Source: Chloroflexota bacterium (GTDB lineage Bacteria > Chloroflexota > Anaerolineae > Aggregatilineales > Phototrophicaceae). From it: a DNA stretch of 64,000 bases. Shown in pieces: positions 58,548 through 64,000 of the stretch (positions within the stretch are counted from its first letter, which is position 1; every line of letters starts with the position of its first letter). Under the pieces are notes generated by a model. It was not told the DNA's origin and searched no databases. It worked only from the letters and a program-made list of their open reading frames with translations. The stretch covers positions 1 to 64,000 of the forward strand of contig JAPOSR010000064.1 in the NCBI GenBank assembly GCA_026709625.1, read 5' to 3'. A program made the translations under genes and the position numbers.

Positions 58548-59690
58548 ATGTCCAGCGACCGCTTGCAGCAATTTCAATCTATCTTGGACCAGCATGCCGA
58601 CCTCGCCTTCTTTCCCATCTCGTCCGATCTGCAATACCTGACCGGCGTCCCGCGCGACTTTCCCAATTATGGCCACACCATCCACCCTGGCGATTGGCTG
58701 CAGGGCGCTTGGATCAGTCCATCTCGTCCGCCCGTCTTGCCGCTGCCGCGCATGACAGCCGAATTTGGCGGATTAAGCCGCTTGCAGGATATCGACATCC
58801 GCGTGCTGGGCGATTGGGACGAGCCCGCCAGGCTGCTGCGGAGCATCTTGGACGACTTCGACCTGCCCGACAAGCCGCGCGTTGCCATCAGCGACTTCGC
58901 CACTGGCGAGACAGTATCCCAGCTGCAGCGACTTCTGCCCGGGGCAATTTGGCTGTCGGCGACGGCGCTGCTGCGTCGTCTGCGCGTCATCAAATCGGCG
59001 GACGATATTGAGCTGATGAAGCAGGCTGGCCGTATCACCGAAGCCGCCTTTGCCGATACGCTGGCGCAGATGCGGCATGGCATGACCGAGCTGCAGATAG
59101 TCGAAGAAGTCAATTATCAGCTGCGCAAGCACGGCTCGCTGGGGCAGTCATTCACCACATCGCTCTACAATTCCGCGCCGAGCCTGCCGCTGATCTTTGG
59201 CGACCGCATGAAAAGCTGGCCGCGCGCGCTGGAACCGCCAGTGGCGATCTTGTTTGACTTTGGCGGCATCTATGAAGGCTGGTGTTATGACTTTGGTCGG
59301 ACGGTCTTCTTTGGCGAGCCACCTGCCGAAGCCCAGCGCGTCTATGACCTGGTTATGGCTTCGCAGGCGGCTGGCATCGCAGCCTTGAGAGCGGACACAG
59401 CCACCACCAGCGATGCCGATCGCGCCGCGCGAGATGTCATCGCGGCGGCTGGCTATGGCGAGGCATTCCGGCATCGCCTCGGGCATGGCATCGGCATGGA
59501 TGTGCACGAGCCACCATTCCTCACGCGCGGGGATGAAACGCCCCTGCAAGATGGCATGCTCTTCACCATCGAGCCGAGCATCATGCAGTTCAACGATTAT
59601 TCAGCGCGGGTCGAAGATGTCGTGGTGGCGCGCCCGGGCGGCGGCGAGAAGCTGACGAATGGCTGGCAGGAGCTGGTTGTGATTGAGTAG
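58548..59690 (+). CDS. M24 family Xaa-Pro peptidase
   Basis: A 380-residue pita-bread metallopeptidase that removes residues before proline. The N-terminal creatinase-like domain is residues 1-140; the catalytic domain follows. Metal ligands can be read in LFDFGGIYEGWCYDFGRT (two Asp), RLGHGIGMDVHEPP (His), FTIEPSIM (Glu) and ARVEDVVVA (Glu). The length fits PepQ/PepP-like enzymes. AAGGAG ahead of ATG 58548 supports the start. It stops 26 bases from the convergent dehydrogenase. Confidence 0.92.
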   Translation: MSSDRLQQFQSILDQHADLAFFPISSDLQYLTGVPRDFPNYGHTIHPGDWLQGAWISPSRPPVLPLPRMTAEFGGLSRLQDIDIRVLGDWDEPARLLRSILDDFDLPDKPRVAISDFATGETVSQLQRLLPGAIWLSATALLRRLRVIKSADDIELMKQAGRITEAAFADTLAQMRHGMTELQIVEEVNYQLRKHGSLGQSFTTSLYNSAPSLPLIFGDRMKSWPRALEPPVAILFDFGGIYEGWCYDFGRTVFFGEPPAEAQRVYDLVMASQAAGIAALRADTATTSDADRAARDVIAAAGYGEAFRHRLGHGIGMDVHEPPFLTRGDETPLQDGMLFTIEPSIMQFNDYSARVEDVVVARPGGGEKLTNGWQELVVIE

Positions 59691-59716
59691 ATGCCGAGCG
59701 GTGGTCAGCATTTGCC

Positions 59717-61282
59717 TCATGCCACGATAGTATGCGACTGTTCGCGCATATACTGCTGCAAGTAATACCAGCTGCCAGCTGCTTTGCCGCTGCCGGTGCT
59801 GCCTTTCCAGCCGCCGAAAGCCTGATAGCCGGGCCAAGCGCCGGTGGTCGCTCCGCTCGCGCGATTGACATAGAGCACGCCGGCTTCGATATTGTCCAAA
59901 AACCACTGCGCTTCGTCTGCGTCTTCGCTGTAGAAGCCCGCTGTCAAGCCCAGCGCGGCATCGTTGGCCAGCCGCATGGCTTCGTCGTTGTCTGCCACTG
60001 CGCGCACCGCCACGATCGGCGCGAACATCTCGTGCCGCCACAAGCGATGCGCATCGGGCAGGCGCGCCACGACTGTCGGCGCGACGAAGTAGCCCTTGCC
60101 CAGCGGCAACGTGCGCCCGCCCGACAAGATCTGCCCCGCGCCCAGCTCGTCCACATACTGCTGGTAGGCCGCATAGGCTTGCTGGCTGATGATGGGACCC
60201 ATGTAGGTATCGGCATTGGTGGGGTCGCCCACAGCGACTTCGTCCGCCAGAGCGACCAGCTTGTTCACGAAATCGTCATGCACAGCCGCATCGACATACA
60301 CCCGCGAGCAAGCCGAGCACTTCTGCCCGGTCAAGCCAAATGCCGAGCGCATCACGCCCAGCGCCGCTTTGTCGAGGTCGGCTTTTTCGGTGATGATGGT
60401 CGGGTTTTTGCCACCCATCTCAGCGATGACGGGCCGATAATAGCCAGACGCGGTGCTGAAGGACTGGATGATGCGCATGCCCACTTCATAACTACCGGTG
60501 AAGGTCAAGCCGCCCAGCGCCGGCTCGCCAACCAGGGCTTTGCCGGGCGCGTCGCCGCCATAGACCATGTTGAAGACGCCGGCTGGCAAGCCCGCGTCTT
60601 GCAGGCACTGGGCGATTAAGTAGGCGGTCAGCGAACCTTCGGCGGCTGGTTTCAGCACGACTGTGTTGCCGGCGATCAATGCCGCGCCGCTGGGGCCTGC
60701 GGTCAGCGCCGCCGGAAAGTTGAAGGGGCCGATCACCCCCCAAACACCGTAGGGTTTGAGTACGCTGCGGTTGTGATGCCGCGCCGATTCGCTGAGCAGC
60801 TGGCGGTCGAAGCCGGCATTTTCGCGCATGGCTTCGGCGCAATAGCGGATGAGGTCGGCGGCTTCTTCGACCTCGCCGATGGCTTCCAGGCGATTCTTGC
60901 CGACCTCCAGGCTGACTGCCGCCGAGATCTCGAACAAACGCTGGCTGATAAGCTCGGCGGCGCGCTCCAGCAGGGCAACGCGCTCTTGCCAGGGGGTAGC
61001 CCGCCAGACGGGGAAAGCGGCTTGCGCGGCGGCAACGGCGGCAGCGACATGTTCGTCCGTCGCCCGCGCGAACTTACCCAGCAGCCAGTCGCGGTTGATT
61101 GGCGAACGCCCCTCGAAGCTGCCCGACCCCGCCTGCCATTGTCCGTTGATCAGCAGCGGATATTCGCGCCCGAGATTCTGCTTCAGCGCGGCGACATCTT
61201 CGTCAAAGTATTCGTGCAGCAGCGGGTCGGGGCTACCGAGCGTGGAGTAGGTTACTTTGATGCGCTTGCGCTGCTTGGTCAT
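59717..61282 (-). CDS. L-glutamate gamma-semialdehyde (1-pyrroline-5-carboxylate) dehydrogenase
   Basis: A 521-residue NAD-dependent aldehyde dehydrogenase. The catalytic cysteine is in LTGQKCSACSRVYV and the general base glutamate in VIAEMGGKNPTII. PYGVWGVIGPFNFPAALTAGPSGAALIAGNTVVLKPA is the cofactor-binding part, and the C-terminal YQAFGGWKGSTGSGKAAGSWYYLQQYMREQS matches RocA-type enzymes. It completes proline or arginine breakdown to glutamate; the adjacent Xaa-Pro peptidase would supply proline, an inference. AGGAG seven to eight bases before the ATG. Confidence 0.92.
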   Translation of the reverse strand: MTKQRKRIKVTYSTLGSPDPLLHEYFDEDVAALKQNLGREYPLLINGQWQAGSGSFEGRSPINRDWLLGKFARATDEHVAAAVAAAQAAFPVWRATPWQERVALLERAAELISQRLFEISAAVSLEVGKNRLEAIGEVEEAADLIRYCAEAMRENAGFDRQLLSESARHHNRSVLKPYGVWGVIGPFNFPAALTAGPSGAALIAGNTVVLKPAAEGSLTAYLIAQCLQDAGLPAGVFNMVYGGDAPGKALVGEPALGGLTFTGSYEVGMRIIQSFSTASGYYRPVIAEMGGKNPTIITEKADLDKAALGVMRSAFGLTGQKCSACSRVYVDAAVHDDFVNKLVALADEVAVGDPTNADTYMGPIISQQAYAAYQQYVDELGAGQILSGGRTLPLGKGYFVAPTVVARLPDAHRLWRHEMFAPIVAVRAVADNDEAMRLANDAALGLTAGFYSEDADEAQWFLDNIEAGVLYVNRASGATTGAWPGYQAFGGWKGSTGSGKAAGSWYYLQQYMREQSHTIVA

Positions 61283-61388
61283 GCATTCGTCTCCTGTTTT
61301 TTTGATGCCGATATCGCTACCCGCACCCGAAAGATTGATGCAGGGGCGTGGCGATGTCTCGCCCGCAAAGCTCGCGCGGTCTTGCCAC

Positions 61389-61706
61389 TCAAGTCAGCGT
61401 ATCGCTGTCCATAATGCGTTTGTTGACGCGCTCAATGCGCATAATCAGGCGTTCGTCGACATCCGGGCAGGCGGCGACGGTATCGCGCGTCATCCAGTCG
61501 TTTTCGCTGAGTTGACGCTGCTTCGCCGCCAGCAAAGGCAGCACTGCCGAAAGCGCATAGATGCAGAAGTGCTTGCCAGCCGGGAGGCGCAATTTGGCGC
61601 TTTCCGTCAGTTCAAAATAGTCGCCGACCTGCAAACCGCAGACGCTGCGCCCTTCGATGCGCTCGACTGTCACGCGTAGATCATACAGCGCAAAGGGGCG
61701 CTGCAT
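61389..61706 (-). CDS. TIGR04076 family protein
   Basis: A 105-residue small protein with the TIGR04076 pattern: LRVTVERIEGRSVCGLQVGDYFELTE, a cysteine in KHFCIYALSAVLPLLAAK, and a terminal CPDVDERLIMRIERVNK. Function is unknown; family members have conserved cysteines that may bind metal. It begins two bases after the SelA-like gene, so it belongs to that operon. The 106 bases after its stop hold no gene. Confidence 0.8.
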   Translation of the reverse strand: MQRPFALYDLRVTVERIEGRSVCGLQVGDYFELTESAKLRLPAGKHFCIYALSAVLPLLAAKQRQLSENDWMTRDTVAACPDVDERLIMRIERVNKRIMDSDTLT

Positions 61707-61708
61707 GC

Positions 61709-62812
61709 TTAGCCGCCACCCAGTACGCGCAGGCAGGCATCGCGCACGATGATCTCTTCGCCGCGATTCAGTGTCATGGGGTTGAGATGGAACTGCGCCT
61801 CGTTGAATGGCGAGACCGCGATGGCTGGTTCACCCGCCAAGAAAGCCCTCACAGCGGCGTCCGCCGTCATGCCCAGCGCAGCGGCATCGATCGTCACGCG
61901 GCACCAGGGCAGCGGTTGATTGGCTTCGTTGGGGAAGGCGCGTTCTGCGCGGACACCCGCCAGTGGATTCAGCGCCGCCAGCCACAGCGCCACGCAATCT
62001 TCACAATAGCTTGCGCGGGCGGCATGGTCCAACCCCAGATAGCGCTCCACCGCCGCCAGCAATCCCATCAGCTCTTCCTTGCCGACCTTCAGCGGCCGTC
62101 CCAAACCATGATTGGGGCTGCTGATTGGGCGAATGCGCTCGATCAGCTCGCGGCGTCCCAGCATCAGTCCAGTTGGCTGGGGACCGCGCAGGTCTTTGCC
62201 GCCACTGAACAGCGCCAGGGCTGCGCCCAGCTGGGTATAGCGCCACAGATTGTCCACCGGCGGCAGTTGGGCGGCCGCATCCACGATGACAGGGATGTCC
62301 TGCGCCGCGGCAACTTCGATCAACTGTGGCAGCGGAATATCGTCGGGACTGTTCATCGTGCCGGCGAACCAGAAGATGCAGGCGGTGCGTTGGTTAATCG
62401 CCGCGCGCAGGCTGTCCAGGCAAGGGTCGATTTCGATGAAGCGCATGCCGATGGCTTGCACGCCGAAGTCATACCCATTGCGATGGTGGCGCTGCAAGAT
62501 GGCTTCGTGAGGCATGTCGTCCAACTGTGGGAAGGTCTTGGCGGCTTCGGGGCATTTGCGCAAGACGCTGGCCGCCGCCGCCAGCAGCACGCCAGCCGCC
62601 GCCCCCGATGTCACATAAGCCGCTTCGTTGCGCGTCAACTCGGCGATGCGCGCGCCCACCGACCGCTGCAATGCCGCCAGGTCGACAAAGCTGTTTGCCG
62701 CCGCGGTCATGGCAGCCAAGACTTCGGGCGGCATCAGCGACCCGCCATACTTCGTCACAGTGGCATAGGCATTGATGACCGGGCGCAAGCCCAGTTCTTC
62801 ATAACTTGTCAT
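61709..62812 (-). CDS. SelA-like PLP-dependent enzyme (DgaE/D-glucosaminate-6-P ammonia-lyase group)
   Basis: A 367-residue fold-type I PLP enzyme resembling the selA-related family, not true selenocysteine synthase. The opening YEELGLRPVINAYATVTKYGGSLMPPEVL, AAYVTSGAAAGVLLAAAAS, the Asp in PVIVDAAAQLPP and PLP lysine in FSGGKDLRGPQPTGLMLGRR are as in that family. Members such as DgaE cleave sugar-derived amino acids. Its start overlaps the amidohydrolase stop as ATGA, the conserved pairing seen for amidohydrolase EF_0837/SelA-related neighbours in other bacteria. Confidence 0.82.
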   Translation of the reverse strand: MTSYEELGLRPVINAYATVTKYGGSLMPPEVLAAMTAAANSFVDLAALQRSVGARIAELTRNEAAYVTSGAAAGVLLAAAASVLRKCPEAAKTFPQLDDMPHEAILQRHHRNGYDFGVQAIGMRFIEIDPCLDSLRAAINQRTACIFWFAGTMNSPDDIPLPQLIEVAAAQDIPVIVDAAAQLPPVDNLWRYTQLGAALALFSGGKDLRGPQPTGLMLGRRELIERIRPISSPNHGLGRPLKVGKEELMGLLAAVERYLGLDHAARASYCEDCVALWLAALNPLAGVRAERAFPNEANQPLPWCRVTIDAAALGMTADAAVRAFLAGEPAIAVSPFNEAQFHLNPMTLNRGEEIIVRDACLRVLGGG

Positions 62813-64000
62813 GGCTCATAGCTGCCTGTCGGTAAGCGAATTTTCCAGTAGGCCTCGGGCGCAACCGTCCAATCGGGCGCGGCGCGTCCATTCAGATCAT
62901 ACACGACCTCGCCCGCGCGGATGGTCATCTCGCAGCCGAGCCGCTGTCCCCCAGCCATGCGCGCGCCACCGCAATCCACATAGCCGAAGCTGCCTTCGTC
63001 CAGCCTCAGCAGCGCCACATCAGCCTCTGCGCCGATGCTCAACGTGCCCAGCTCGGCATGTCCGATTTCGCGGGCGGGCGTCACGGTCGATCGATAGATG
63101 ACTTCGCTCAGCGGCATACCCATGCACAGCAGCTTGGACATGGTGTGCAGCATGTCGTGCACGACGCCGTTGACATTGCCGACGTGCAGGTCGGTGCTGA
63201 TGCTGTCGGGGCCAAAACCGCCCTGCAAAGCCGGGATAGCCTGGCGGAACCAAAAGCTGCCCGCGCCGTGCCCCAGGTCGAAGACAATGCCGCGTTCGCG
63301 CGCCTCGAATAGAAAGTCGGCGGGTTGGTTGTCGGCGTTTAAGATAGGAAACTGCTGCGCATAGACATGCGTGTGGATGTCGCCCGGCTGCATCTTGGTC
63401 AGCAATTCCTGATAGGTGCGCCCTTTGCGATGCCAAAAGTCGACCATCAGCGGCTTGCCACAGATGGCGGAGGCTGCCAGCGCGCGGTCGACAGCCGCCC
63501 AGGGTGGATGCGCATCATCAAATGGCTCGCCAACCCAGTAATGCGCGGTTTTGATGCCCACGCAATCTTCAGGATATGCCAGGACAATCGAAGCCGCCAG
63601 CTCGGCATCCATCTCGGCGATGTCCTGCTCAAAAGGACCTATCATACCTGATTTGACGATGTTGATAAAGGCGAAGATGCGTGTGCGCGCCCGGTCAATG
63701 ACAGTGCGTTTGAAGTGCAAAAAGTGTTTTGCGCCGGCTGTGCCTGTATCCACGACTGTCGTCACGCCTGAGCGGAAACTGTGATGATCGGCGATGACGC
63801 TCAGTGTTTCTGGTTCGCGCGTGTGATAGACATGAACATGGATGTCGATGAGCCCAGGCGCGATGATCAAGCCGCTGGCGTCGATGGTCTGGGCGGCTTC
63901 GCTGCTGGCGATATCGGGCGCGACAGCCGCGATCTTCCCATCTGCGATGGCCACATCCATAGGCGCGTCGATGCTGTTGGCAGGGTCGATCGTATGGCCG
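62809..64000 (-). CDS. Amidohydrolase/deacetylase (EF_0837/AHA_3915-like), 5' end outside window
   Basis: At least 396 residues of a dihydroorotase-like metal amidohydrolase; the frame runs out at the right edge, so the N terminus is missing. An internal ATG at 63960 is unlikely, because upstream codons read GHTIDPANSIDAPMDVAIADG, the expected N-terminal strand. Metal motif HVHVYHT (HxH) is in APGLIDIHVHVYHT; further ligands lie in GDIHTHVYAQQF and the STDLHVGNVNG stretch with an Asp. It probably acts before the SelA-like enzyme in breaking down an acylated amino compound. Confidence 0.85.
   Translation of the reverse strand, partial: GHTIDPANSIDAPMDVAIADGKIAAVAPDIASSEAAQTIDASGLIIAPGLIDIHVHVYHTREPETLSVIADHHSFRSGVTTVVDTGTAGAKHFLHFKRTVIDRARTRIFAFINIVKSGMIGPFEQDIAEMDAELAASIVLAYPEDCVGIKTAHYWVGEPFDDAHPPWAAVDRALAASAICGKPLMVDFWHRKGRTYQELLTKMQPGDIHTHVYAQQFPILNADNQPADFLFEARERGIVFDLGHGAGSFWFRQAIPALQGGFGPDSISTDLHVGNVNGVVHDMLHTMSKLLCMGMPLSEVIYRSTVTPAREIGHAELGTLSIGAEADVALLRLDEGSFGYVDCGGARMAGGQRLGCEMTIRAGEVVYDLNGRAAPDWTVAPEAYWKIRLPTGSYEP

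Noticed and set aside
1..64000. CRISPR array, tRNA or rRNA genes, prophage
   Set aside because: No regular spaced repeats, no cloverleaf or rRNA-like stretches and no phage structural or integrase genes were seen by eye; a dedicated tRNAscan run would be more sensitive.

Overview
This is a gene-dense, moderately GC-rich bacterial chromosome segment with 58 protein-gene calls and no rRNA, tRNA or CRISPR array that I can see. Gene content points to an Anaerolineae-like member of the Chloroflexota: a TrpB2-type tryptophan synthase beta, a lone Flp-type pilin, many exported FN3/LysM/SdrD-like/PPC/SH3 proteins, GT-C-like membrane proteins, and sugar, phytanoyl-CoA dioxygenase-like, sulfatase and Rieske genes typical of heterotrophic metagenome lineages. 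That placement is inference; no marker gene here is decisive.

Layout. 1-1.3 kb: 3' part of an FN3-repeat secreted protein. 1.6-5.6 kb: nitroreductase, hemB and a large GT-C-like membrane protein in one overlapping operon. 5.6-14.8 kb: class I amidotransferase, double FtsX permease, Flp pilin, M42 aminopeptidase, LysM lipoprotein, second polytopic membrane protein, TrpB2. 14.9-19.0 kb: XRE regulator divergent from two secreted SH3-type proteins that share an unrecognised domain of about 95 residues, then a DM13 protein. 19-24 kb: MFS exporter and metH. 24.3-25.5 kb: low-GC DUF5343/DUF4145-like pair, probably acquired. 25.5-28.8 kb: small membrane protein, phytanoyl-CoA dioxygenase-like enzyme, sulfatase, methyltransferase. 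28.8-35.5 kb: one minus-strand operon of a zinc/manganese ABC importer running into two glycosyltransferases. 35.8-43.1 kb: cell-envelope proteins (alginate-lyase-like, LysM, SdrD-like, PPC, a paralogous membrane pair, 2TM) and a Rieske oxygenase. 43.2-48.8 kb: two type II restriction-modification systems on either side of an amidase and a luciferase-like oxidoreductase. 48.9-58.2 kb: amino-sugar uptake and salvage (ABC permeases and binding protein, HNH nuclease, nagA, two SIS proteins, GH20 hexosaminidase). 58.5-64 kb: M24 peptidase, glutamate-semialdehyde dehydrogenase, and a TIGR04076/SelA-like/amidohydrolase operon cut by the right edge.

How it works together. The 48.9-58.2 kb block reads as a pathway: GH20 releases terminal GlcNAc, the ABC importer brings sugars in (its ATPase is not here), NagA deacetylates GlcNAc-6-P, and the SIS proteins handle the amino-sugar phosphate. 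The divergent nagA/SIS interval carries a palindrome resembling DasR/NagR-type operators, and the binding-protein promoter has a partly matching site.

Most unusual features: (i) a dispersed intergenic hairpin repeat of 100-170 bp, six copies in 64 kb in both orientations, two with clear G-quadruplex motifs; (ii) a 136-bp element with perfect 32-bp terminal inverted repeats; (iii) the novel shared domain next to SH3 modules; (iv) an ABC-3 metal permease carrying a six-cysteine insert and a C-terminal winged helix; (v) leaderless-looking promoters at metH, the PPC gene and the first SIS gene; (vi) the DUF5343/DUF4145-like cassette.
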